Shown piece after piece: positions 35,007-44,895 of a stretch of 64,000 nucleotides of DNA. The DNA is from Carettochelys insculpta (taxonomy: Eukaryota; Chordata; Testudines; Carettochelyidae). The translations under genes were made by a program, and so were the position numbers. The notes beneath the pieces were generated by a model that worked only from the letters and a program-made list of their open reading frames with translations, was not told where the DNA came from and searched no databases. The number at the start of each line of letters is the position of its first letter. The stretch's first letter is position 1. Location: contig NC_134138.1 in NCBI RefSeq assembly GCF_033958435.1, forward strand, positions 81,888,298-81,952,297. Direction: 5' to 3'.

Positions 35007-36475
35007 TTGCTGCCAGAGTTCCTGGTGGTGGCCCCACCGCAAGCGCTGCAGCAGCTGCTAATCTTCCTAACAGCCATCCTCCTCTTCCTTGTGGCAGGTG
35101 AGCCTGAGACCACCTTTAAGGCTGGTCACACCTGCACCCACCCCACTGTGCACAGGCGGCTCTGGCGGCACTACGCCAGTTGTGACTGGTGGGATGGGCT
35201 GGTCATGGGGCAGTGGGACAGCCAGCAGTGGCTCCATAACTTTCAAATGTGGACAGACACCTTCCTTGAGCTCTGTGCCTGGCTCGCCCACCAACCCTCT
35301 GGAGAGAGGACACCTGGCTGCAGCCCACCAGCCACATGGTGAAGTGGCTTGCAAGCAACCCCTGGAAGTTCAACACCCCCAACATCTACCGTACGCAACC
35401 AGTTTGGCATGGGGAAGTCCAGCATTGGAGCACACCTCATGGCAGTAAAACACTCTTGGGCTACAGTCCCTGCATGGGTAGGGGGGGTGGGGTGTTCCCT
35501 CAAAGGGGGACCCTTGGGAAGCAGGGCCGAGAGTGCAAGGAGTGGGGTTGAGATCTTGCTAGTGTGTCTCCGTGCTCCCTGAAACCGGTGCCATGGCGGA
35601 CCTGCAATTTCGAAATTGCAGTCCCAGAGTGTCTATACATGCCCTATTTTGCAATTTGGTTGGGAACCCACCCTTACACAGGCCTGCTGCCGAGCGGAGG
35701 CAGGGTGGTGGAGTGCCTGGATCCCTCGGGGGGTCGGAGGGGGATGGGGACTTCCCCGCAAGGCCCAGGTACTCCCTCCCTCAGTCCCCGACGTGTGTTG
35801 TCACCTCCCTCTGCAGGTCGTGCTGGACATCAACACGATCCTGCTGCAGAGAGTCATCTGTATGGGAGACTTTGATGAGGTTGTGGCTGGATTTGCCAAC
35901 CTAGGATTCCTGAACCGCATCAGGGCCATCAATGGGACTCACATCCCAATCTGTGCCCCAGGGCATAGCGTAGCCAAGTACATAAATTACAAGGGCTACT
36001 TCTCAATGGTGCTGCAGGTCCTGGTTGACCACCGTGGCCAGTTTGCAGTCATTAACATTGTGAGTGGGATGGGCACACAAGGCTCCCATGTTCCATAACT
36101 CCAGCCTGTGCTGAAGGTTGGAGGGGGCACATTTATCTCCTGCTATGAGCTGATGGTTGGGGACATTCAGATGCCACTCTGCATTGTGAGGGAAGTGGCC
36201 TATCCCCTTATGCCCAGGCAGCTGAAACCTTAAACTGACCAGCTGGACCCCAGCCAGTAACAATTTGATGTCCTGTTCGATGAACTGAGCCAGGACGCAG
36301 ACTGACTGCACCTTTGACCACCTCTAGGCATGCTTCAGGTGCCTGCTCACCTACCTGGATGTGGGGGGAGCACAACATCCACCAAGCTGTGGTAGCGTGT
36401 TGTACCTTGCACAACACTGTGGAGGGTAAAGCGATGGCCTTCCTGCTGGGATGGGGCACAGCTGCTGGTGACAAG
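35007..36475 (+). pseudogene. Harbinger transposase remnant (family 3)
   Basis: Exon 1 remains readable from about 35007: a hydrophobic N-terminal stretch LLIFLTAILLFLVAG, then RRLWRHYASCDWWDGLVMGQ and WTDTFLELCAWLA. A frame change follows, then NQFGMGKSSIGAHLMA with GTAAAA after it as a possible donor. Exon 2 starts after the CTCTGCAG ending at 35818 with VVLDINTILLQRV and reaches INGTHIPI, where the expected catalytic D is N. It keeps YINYKGYFSMVLQVLVD, then breaks. A later block, HNIHQAVVACCTLHN (about 36370-36420), is the conserved C-terminal part. It is clearly dead. The family has a DDE nuclease fold that cuts and pastes the element. Confidence 0.82.
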
Positions 36476-38086
36476 GGACATGTTTATGAGCAGCCAGGCA
36501 CAGCTGCCATCCACCAAGCACATCAGGACAGGCTGCAGATCTGCAAAGCACTGAGGGAGAGCTGCTCCCCTGGCCCCCACTTACCTTCCCCAGGGCACCA
36601 CAGCAGGGGCCTGAGGCCCACAGTCATACCCCAGCCCCACCATGATCCCACCTTTTGCCCCTTCACCCCTCTCCAACGCCTGCACAGCAATCGTGGATGT
36701 GGGTGTCATGAACAAATAAGTGGGTTTTACTCAAAACAAAGCAAAATATGCCAATACCATGCCATTCCAACCTACTTACAGGGAAATGATGCACATAGCC
36801 TTTTACAGTGGGGGGGGGGTGTGGGATGGGGAAGGCTTGGAACAAGGGGTGAGGGCCTCACATCTTGGATAGGGAGCTGCGGGGGGGGGCAGACCTTTGA
36901 ATTGCAGGGGGCAGGGAATGCAAACCCAAGGGGAAGAGGATCTTAAGCAGCATCAACCCTGGAATCCCCACCCCCTTCCCACTGCAGGTTCAGGGCTGGG
37001 CTGGGCTGGGACTCGGGGGGGGGGGGGGCTGCACCTCGACAGGGTGTGCAGGCAGAGCGGGGGCACTCCAGCAAGGGCTGGGTGGGTGAGGGGAGCAGTG
37101 GGGTTGGCCATGGCCATCACCCACTGGAGTAAGTAGGGATCCAGGATGCCCTGCAGGAGGGCTGATGGGTGCAGGGCAGCAAGAGTGGAGGCCAGCCACA
37201 GGCAGTTGGTCCATCATGTCCCCCAGATGCTGGTAATGGTGTCAAAGTGGGTGATGAGTTGGTCCCAGGCCCATGAACACCACTCCATGTCAGTCCTGAG
37301 GTGGTGCTCCATTCTCCCCTGCATGACCCACAGAGTGGCATTATGGTCCCACTGCGTGGCCTCAAAAATCTTCCAATGGCCCCTCTGTCTGCAGGCTCAG
37401 CCTGGTGGCAAGGTGAGGGATTTCTCAGCCTTTGGCCAGGGTGGATCCAGTTGTATGGCAGAAAAGGAGGAGAAACGGTGAGTCATTCATGCAATGCAGC
37501 CCCTAAGGTCCTGCCCTTGACCATAAGCAGCAGCCAACACCCCTTGGGCCAAGGCACAGGACTGTCCCAGGAGCAAAGCAATATGTGGCCTGCACAGTGG
37601 GCCCTGCCATGTTGGGCGGGGGGGGGGCTCTGTCATGCCTCCGGCACTGTGCTGACTGCTGCATGACACCCCCCCACCACCCCCTGCCCAGTGGGGTGGT
37701 TGGCAAAGGTGGTGTCTGGACACAGCGGAATCCCCTCATGTGTGATGGGTGAGCTGGGTGCAGCCTGCCCACTCATAGCCATGTGGCTTGCAGCACTGCC
37801 CGCAAGAGCAGGTGCTGCCTCGTGCCTGCGGGCATGCTCGCGTGTTGGGTGCTGCACGCCTCCATGTGTCTGGCCATGGGGTCAGGCCCGTGCCCTTGTG
37901 GCTAGCCCACGTCCAGCTGTGGCAGGTGCTGGGAGGGGAGGGGAGGGGAGGGCCCACCCCCACCCCCACCCCCACCCCCACCCCCAGGGTCTGGGGCTCA
38001 TGCAGCCTCCCTTGAGGCTAGCAGCAGGATGCCATCCATGCCTGGGCATTGTGTGCTGGCTCCAGGTGGTGTGTGTGCACCGCGCG

Positions 38087-38113
38087 CGCGCGCACACACA
38101 CACACACACACAC
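38087..38113. repeat. GC/CA microsatellite
   Basis: A run of CGCG(CG)CACACACA alternating purine-pyrimidine sequence, next to A-runs. A CCCCCA array lies at 37965-37987 and long G-runs lie at 37017-37028, 38160-38176 and 38625-38638, all inside the old Harbinger element. Confidence 0.8.
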
Positions 38114-38317
38114 AAAAAACGCACACACATGCGCTGTGTGTGGTTCTATGTGCTGAGGCGGGGGGGGGGGGGGGGGCCTCAGCATCATGTTGATGCTGTG
38201 GTGTGAGGCTGGGTGGGGTGGGTGGAACACGCTGCACCACCACCTTCAGACTCCCTTGGCACGCCCAATAAAAGGGGCAGGTGCCTGGTCCAGCCCTGGA
38301 GCATCAGACAGCTACCT

Positions 38318-38550
38318 GAGTACAGCTATCACGCTGGCGAAGGTCCTTTACGTTGGCCTGGACCTGCTCCATGCTGTAGTGGTCGGGGCGGGGGCGCGGG
38401 GGGCCTTGGTCAGCCAGGGCAATGGCCATTCTGGTGTAAAGCGCTACAGTTCTGTGGTGGGTCATGGACTCCTGCAGGCATTCCTCCTCTGCCTACAAAT
38501 CCAGGTGGGCCTGGATTTCTGCCTCGCTCCAGGAAGGTGCATGGCATTTG
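38318..38550 (-). pseudogene. Harbinger Myb/SANT-like gene remnant (family 3)
   Basis: Read on the minus strand, HAPSWSEAEIQAHLDL is followed by TAG (38493-38495) and then, in the same frame, AEEECLQESMTHHRTVAL, MAIALADQGPPRPRPDHY and QVQANVKDLRQRDS. This is collinear with the Myb/SANT-like domains of the two younger elements; where they have LW the copy has L-stop, consistent with TGG to TAG. The family protein binds the element's subterminal DNA and helps bring the transposase to the ends and nucleus. Only the domain core is recognisable. Confidence 0.8.
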
Positions 38551-39433
38551 GCCCTCTCAGGCTGCTCCCTTACAGGCCCTGGGAGGGGGCCTCTGCCATT
38601 GCATCTGGATGACATGTGTGTGCGGGGGGGGGGGGGGGGAATGAGGGCATGGGACACAGCAGCTGCTAGCCGTGCTGCGCGTATGTGCTCAGCTTCCTGC
38701 CTCAGTGTTGCCCGGGGTCCCTGTGGCTTTAAGAATGGCTGGAGGCAGGACCCATAGAGTACTGATTGCTGAGGGCAAAGGTGTCCACCGAGGCACCTAA
38801 ACGGCACCTTGGAGGCCTTTTCTGTTGACAGACGCCGCCCCCCGGAACATCCAGAGTAGCATGTAGGCAACAGAGCTGCTGACAGCCGTGTGTCTCCGCA
38901 TAGCCTGTGTCTAAAGTGCCGAGAACCATCAGCAAAAATAAGGAAATTGTGCACTGCGTTTGCGTAGCTTTTCCGACAGGTCTGTTGGGAGAGGCTTGTC
39001 CAGCATTTGGCCTGTCCATGTGAGGCCAAATGTCAGATTAACCCACCTGTGTTGCGACATCCCTTCTTCCTTGTGGAACTCGGTATATAAGGATGCCGAC
39101 AGAATGCTCCCAACCAGCAGATCTCTGCCGTCATACCTACAGTCTGGATGCATGCTGTCAACAAAACTTTTGTCCACAGACCCCTGCAGTCTACACCTAG
39201 CCACGATGAGCTGCATTCTGTTGTGCCAGTACCATGCCAATGTTGACTTAGCATTGCCTGCACACGCTTTGCAAGCTGAACACTCTGCAGGGTTGGTTGA
39301 CAAAATAGCCATTTTTGTCAACAAAACCCTGTAATCTAGACAAAGCTTAACTCATGCAGTTACTCCTCATGTCTCAAAATGGGTCTTCCTCAGTCAGTAG
39401 GTCAGAGACGTCTGAAAAATATGTGCAACCCTA

Positions 39434-39574
39434 GAGGCACTGAGACCCTGACAAGAGACAGTGAAGTCCCTGTTCTACAGGTTTGTTTGGAGGCTAACTG
39501 GCTTCTAGCTCATTGGTAATGCATAGGGCTTTAGCTTCTCTAGTTACAGGTTCAATGCTGTTTGCTGACTACCT
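39434..39574 (+). mobile_element. tRNA-like SINE, copy 1 of 3
   Basis: GAGGCACTGAGACCCTGACA, then GTGAAGTCCCTGTTCTACAG, followed by an A-box-like GCTTCTAGCTCATTGGTAAT and a B-box-like GGTTCAATGCTG and ending CTGACTACC. The same order of segments recurs at 41260 and 44752, which identifies it as a repeat family, with a tRNA-like Pol III promoter placed after about 60 bp of unrelated leader. Confidence 0.65.
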
Positions 39575-41259
39575 GTTATTTGACACTCATTTATTCTCTG
39601 CCTTGATGTACTTTGCCCTTCTGTAAATCTTTACTTGCCTCGTCCTCATAGCTGCTCTCAAAAACCACAAATGCCCAAATTCATAAGTAAACAGCCTACT
39701 ATGTAATTCTTGAGTGATGTTTGCTTGCTAAAGCCCCAAAATATTTTAATTTCATTGTCATCTTCTTTCCACAGATATTTAACCAGAGGATGGTCCCATA
39801 ACAGCTGGAGAAAGGTGCCCTGAACTGTACTGCACTGCAACACCAGCATATATAAAGCCAAATGAAGAGTTTCAATTGTATGGCATGTCTGTGGTGTCCA
39901 GTATAGTCTGAAGAGTGTTTTTTGTTTAATTAAATATAATCATAAATTGATAGGAGCATGGCATTGTATAGTGCATTTGGCCATTGTAAAGCCTTTAAAA
40001 GAAGCACTTGGCTCTTTATCCCAGGTTTTAGTTATATAATCAAGATTCAGTCTTTTTCCATTTTAAAAAAAACATGCATGGCTTAAGGGACCTCTCTCCT
40101 AAGCTCAGTTCTCAGGGCCATTGGACACTCCCACCCATTGGGCCAAAGAGTTAGTTCAGCAAACCTTTTAGCACCATATAGGGCCAAACTTCTGTGCTCA
40201 GCTCACACATACTAGATTGGGTCCTGCAGGTGAGTGAGGGAAAGGAACATTCTTCTGGTTTGTTTGTTTGTTTGTTACCATGGGCCTTAGCTTCTGAATG
40301 CCTGGCAGGGGGCTGGGATGTGCACTCTCAAATGTAGAAACCTAAGGAAATTTCACTCCAAACATTCAGTTGTCCAATGACTGTAGGTATATATGGGACT
40401 TGGGGGCCATCACAAGGGGTTTAATGAATCCTAGTTTCAGTCATCTCAGCCCTTTTGAATCCAGCCCTGTTTACCTATGTATTTAATCTTTAACTGAGCA
40501 TTAAACTCTATTTAACACACAGGGTTGAGGAGGTTGTCTCTGCAGTTTTTTTTTTTTACCCCCTCCTTTATTATTATTCTACCAAATGCCAGGTAAGGTG
40601 TCTAGCGCAGGAGGAAATTACTGTATTCCACAGGCATTAAAAAGGCAATTGTTTCGTAGTGACAGCTGTTTTTATTTGTAACGCAGCCTCACCCACACAG
40701 TAGACTCCCTTGCTGGGGCACATAAGAAAATTAACCACTATTTTAACCATCACCAGCTAATAATTTAGGGAGCAGTCAGTAATTGTTAGTCTTAATTTAC
40801 ACATTTAACCCTTTAGAATATGAAACAGTTTCACAGGTTGATGTATCATGACACCTACTGGCAGAGACAACCAAAAACATATATGGGTATAACTCTTTTG
40901 AAATGATACTATCCCCTTCAATCTTGATCAAGAAGCAGGTTTTTAAGTTGACTGTGTTTTTTCCCCTTCCTGCAAACCACATTTGGGTTTTTTTACCTTC
41001 TAAAGGAAGGAAAAATAATTATGTAAAAGGTAGTTTCAAACTGATAAGCGTAACAAAGAAATGGAAGAAATTTGACTGCTACAGCTATTGTTTTCCACAA
41101 CCTTGTACTATGATTGGGTAGGAGGTTTACAGGCCTCTTGTGTGAAGCATAATGTGTTTCAAATTAATTTAAAACTAACAGTATAAGAAATAATTGAAGC
41201 ACTATTCAAGGCGGGTAGCAGAATTAGACTCTACAATTATTTCTCCCTATGTATTCTCA
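39575..41259. other. Intergenic, nothing recognised
   Basis: AT-rich, with a GTTT tetranucleotide run at about 40258-40276 and a long T-run near 40540. No coding feature supported. Confidence 0.5.
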
Positions 41260-41400
41260 GAGGCACTGAGACCACTGACAAGTGAGAGTGAAGTCTACTC
41301 TACAGGCCTAGCTGAAAGGCGGCTGGCTTTTAGTTCAAGCAGTAGAGTGCAGGGCTTTCTCCCCTGTGGTCACAGGTTTATTCCCTCCTGCTGACTACCC
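41260..41400 (+). mobile_element. tRNA-like SINE, copy 2 of 3
   Basis: Starts GAGGCACTGAGACCACTGAC, contains GTGAAGTCTACTCTACAGGC and CTAGCTGAAAGGCGGCTGGC, then A-box-like TTTTAGTTCAAGCAGTAGAG, B-box-like CACAGGTTTATTCCC and CTGACTACCC. It is the best preserved of the three copies. Confidence 0.7.
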
Positions 41401-43088
41401 AAATTTATTGGCCTTGCACCCTCATAAACTCATGATCTTGACCAAACGGGCTTGTTTTCTGCCTTGGTGCACAAATACATGAAGACCTTACATGGAAAAC
41501 AGGGTTGAGTGGTAGGGAAGCCTTACTGGCACCAATCTGAGATAGTCACTTAACCCCTCAGCTCTGCACCATTTATTGTGTAGGTGTTGAATTTATACAG
41601 AAATGCAATTTTCGAAAGTTCCACAGAATGTTTTGAGGGGTGCTTTTCTCATCTCTCCAGTTCTAAATTCAGGTTTTATGGTACCCATTCTTACCAGCCT
41701 ATTTCAAATATGTCCATTTGATTCTACTCTGACCTATATTCATACTGCTTTTAAGGCTGTTTAGTTGAAACACTTCTGCTTAGCTGTTGAATTGCCCTAT
41801 TTCATTATTGGTCAGACATTATCTGTGGTACGCTGGAGGCAGTTTCAGCTCCCACATAATGGTTTACCAGTGAGCAGTTATTAATGCCTACTCAAGCTTT
41901 TCAGCTGTATTCTATGTTTTGTCCTCCTACCTTATGAAATTGCTGTAATAATATCAGGCACCAACTTGTTGCCATGGTTGGATCCTTCAGACTTGCATAA
42001 ATCCATTTCTATATTATAAAAATGAAAATCAACCGTTCTCCCACAGTTTGTTGAGTATGCTTGGGCAATTCCTCCCAAACAGCAGCAATTACATACATCA
42101 TTTTATGCCTTAACTTCACTTTTTTATTTTTTCCAGCTCCCTTTCTTAAACTGGAGAGGGAGCTGGCAGGCAGAGCTTGAATTTGGCTTATATTAATTGC
42201 TGCATGGCAATAGTACCATTACATATTACAAATTCAGATGCCCTATCTGGAGGTGGGACAGTTTTCTAATAGAAGTTATGCCTCTTTTTGCAAGTCATGT
42301 TTGCAGATTATAGTTTGGAATAACAGAATAATTTTAATTTTCTCCTGGAGCTAGCATTTACAAAGATGAAGCCTGGAATTTAGACTTTACTGAAACTGAT
42401 GGTTCTCATTCTAAGGAATACTTTTAAAAATACATTTGGTCCTTGACAGCCCCACTTAAAGCACTGGAATTGAAGGTGGAAGAAAAATTATTATTAAAGG
42501 AGTGCCCATTGAAAGTGAAGGGGTCTTTCCATTGCCGACAGTGAGTACTGAGTCGAGCTTTCAATATTTAATGCAAATTCAAAACAAATAAACTCAGTCA
42601 GGATTTAGGTTTCTAGGTAGAGTTGTTGAAGGTTCAAGGCCCAAGTATATTTTTTAAGCATTTCTAGGCATAAGAGCCATCCTTTAGATCTACTTTCAGA
42701 CACATCTGAATTCCAAGATTCTGTCTTAATACAGCTCAAGCCCAAAGGCCAAACTCATGTGATTAGCCTGTATGAAATCAGTTACTCACATGAGGGTCAC
42801 AGACCTGGCCCTAAAGTACAAAGGACTTGCCATTTAAAAAGCATTCCTAGTAGCAAAAAGAACATAAGCACAAACAAAGAAGGCAGAATGAAATGAATGA
42901 TCATTTAAAATCTGTTACAGAGGTGGCTGTCTTTCCTGAGCTTTACATCCTGACTTGAGAATATAACCAGCTCTGACAAATTTGCGGCTATTTTCTTCTA
43001 TTGAAAATATATCAGTGTCACTTCCACTGGCGAAGCCTTCATACACAGCTCCAGCCCACAACTTGGAAAACTCCTGTGTAATATCTCA
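41401..43088. other. Intergenic, nothing recognised
   Basis: A weak MIR-like phrase lies at 41530-41600 (GTCACTTAACCCCTCAGCTC). Otherwise AT-rich intergenic DNA without features I can support. Confidence 0.45.
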
Positions 43089-43403
43089 GCTACGCTTACA
43101 CTGTGCCCCTATCTCAAACTAAGATATGCCATTTACGTTATACAAATTGCTAAGCCTATTTCGTGTCAGTTTTAAAACAGGCTATTTCGGGATTTGGTGG
43201 TGTCAACACACCAGGATTTGGTGTGAAATACTGCACTATTTCGAGGCATCCCTTATTCCTCCTGCAACGGGAGGGTAGAGGGATGCTGAAACAATATTCC
43301 TGATATTTCAAAGAGTATTTCAAAACACTGGGTGCATTTACCAGATGCAGAGGTATTATTTTGGGATATTATCCCGAAATAGCTCCGCAGCATAAACATA
43401 GAT
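43089..43403. mobile_element. Decayed Harbinger-like MITE
   Basis: The left end GCTACGCTTACACTGTGCCC resembles the GCTACGTCTACACTG form of turtle Harbinger termini; the right end, inverted, is TATGTTTATGCTGCGGAGCT. CTATTTCGGGAT-type motifs recur inside (about 43181 and 43370). No flanking duplication is obvious and the boundaries are uncertain. Confidence 0.5.
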
Positions 43404-43740
43404 TTGGAGATTTTAAACACCGCCTTTATTAACAAAGTAGAAGGAATTACTAACACATTCTGCCATCCGGAACATTCAAAAACGATCAGTTCAGCTGTGG
43501 GTAGCACAGACTTGTCTTAACCTAATCACAATAAAGGATTGAATGCAAAGAATTTGCCACACAGCAGCTTTGAAATACTCTGATTTTGTCTGGCAGCCGC
43601 TGTAAGGACAACTTTCCCAAAAAGGCCGTGGCTGAGTCTGCTGCCATCCCCATCACGGACTCACAGAGCCATTTTGCCTACACAGACAAAATGAGATGGG
43701 GAATCTCTGCTCAGGTGTCACAATTCCATATTCTCTTCTG

Positions 43741-44012
43741 TTAAAACAAAAAGCAGTCAAGTAGCACTTTAAAGACTAGCAAAATAGTTTACTAGTTGAG
43801 CTTTCGTGGGACAGACCCACTTCTTCAGACCAGAGCCAGACCAGAACAGACTCAATATTTAAGAGTTCCGTTCTGGTCTGGCTCTGGTCTGAAGAAGTGG
43901 GTCTGTCCCACGAAAGCTCAACTAATGAATTATTTTGCTAGTCTTTAAAGTGCTACTTGACTGCTTTTTGTTTTGATAGTGTACAGACGAGCACGGCTCC
44001 CTCCCTGTTACT
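43741..44012. mobile_element. Inverted duplication of a PLE 3' end
   Basis: Bases 43741-43847 and 43870-43976 are reverse complements with about four mismatches over 107 bp, separated by a 22-bp spacer. Each arm is a PLE 3' end containing GAAGAAGTGGGTCTGTCCCA and AAAGCTC, then the AATAAATTATTTTG-like stretch. The right arm continues to the terminal GACGAGCACGGCTCC. Both arms share the unusual TCTGGCTCTGGTCTG where the copies at 8.1 and 31.6 kb read TGTGGCTATG(G/A)TCTG, so one arm was copied from the other rather than inserted independently. Confidence 0.85.
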
Positions 44013-44090
44013 GTTCTCTTCTATTGTTCATCTCATGAGGAAAGGCCAAAAGATGGCAGTACTGCTGAACAACAGAAAATTACTGTGGAC

Positions 44091-44397
44091 CAGCCATTCC
44101 CAAACTGTGGGTTGAACCCCAAAGTGAGCTGCGACCCCATTTTAATGGGGTTGCCACAGCTGGTGTTAGAGTTGCTGGGGCCTCTGGCTAAGCCTAAATT
44201 TTGAGCCTCACTGCCCTGGGCTGAATTCAAAGGCCTCAAGCTTCTGTTCTGCCCTACCCCAGCCAGGAGAGGGGGCTCAGGCTTTAGTCCCTCCAGTCAG
44301 GGCAGCAGGGCTCAGGCTTCAGTTCCCTGTCCCATGGTCACATTGTAACTTTTGTTCTCAGAAGGGTGTCGCTGTGCAATGAAGTTTGAGAAACCTG
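44091..44397. mobile_element. hAT (Charlie-like) MITE
   Basis: The ends are CAGCCATTCCCAAACTGTGG and, inverted, CAGGTTTCTCAAACTTCAT. The form CAG-TTCTCAAACT is typical of Charlie-type hAT elements. The flanks CTGTGGAC (44083-44090) and CCGTGGGT (44398-44405) match at 5 of 8 positions, with only transitions between them, as expected for an aged 8-bp target duplication. The interior is GC-rich and non-coding. Confidence 0.72.
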
Positions 44398-44751
44398 CCG
44401 TGGGTCAATAACAGCCACAGCCAAAGTTATGGAAAACTTCGTTAAGCAGAGACACTTATGAAAAGCTGGGACCACATACCATGTCCTACATGCTTCAGAA
44501 TCTCTCCGTGTGAACAGGGCTTGCATTTGCCATATGCTATAGAACTGGCCTTGAGCCAGTAGTTGCATCCAAACACCCCACACCTTTGTCAAGGGGTGAG
44601 AGGTAATGAAATTTCTCCCTGAATTTTGCAGGTTGGCTTCACCTGTTCTGAAAACTATGAGCATTATTGCCTTTGTATAGTCATTGTTGCTTCATTCCTC
44701 TCGCACCATAAGTGTAAGTGTAACTGGGTGCGGGTCGCTCTCCTGTGTAGT

Positions 44752-44895
44752 GGCACCCAGATCACTTACAGCAAGAAAGACTGCATCTCCTCTACAGCCT
44801 TAGCTGAGCGCCAGATGGGTTTTAGCTCAAACTGTAGAGATGCCTGCACTCAGCTCCCAAGGACCCAGGTTTGAGACCACCTGTAGGCGGCTACA
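44752..44895 (+). mobile_element. tRNA-like SINE, copy 3 of 3
   Basis: GGCACCCAGATCACTTACAG leads into CTCCTCTACAGCCTTAGCTG and a GGTTTTAGCTCAAACTGTAG A-box-like segment; CCAGGTTTGAGACC is the B-box-like segment. The order of segments matches the copies at 39434 and 41260, although the leader has diverged. Confidence 0.6.

Larger units (their letters stand above)
34635..39348 (+). mobile_element. Old Harbinger element, family 3
   Basis: A degenerate two-gene element of about 4.7 kb. The right end, inverted, is AAGCTTTGTCTAGATTACAG followed by GGTTTTGTTGACA. The left end carries the related GCTAGCTTGCAGGGATTTGT followed by TGGCA, so the boundaries are approximate. CTGTTGACAGA motifs lie near both ends (34706, 34757, 38822). 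Inside are a broken transposase on the plus strand (35007-36475) and a broken SANT gene on the minus strand (about 38318-38550), the same convergent plan as the two younger elements. The middle (36480-38250) is simple-sequence-rich: long G-runs, CCCCCA repeats and a CA microsatellite. Confidence 0.75.
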
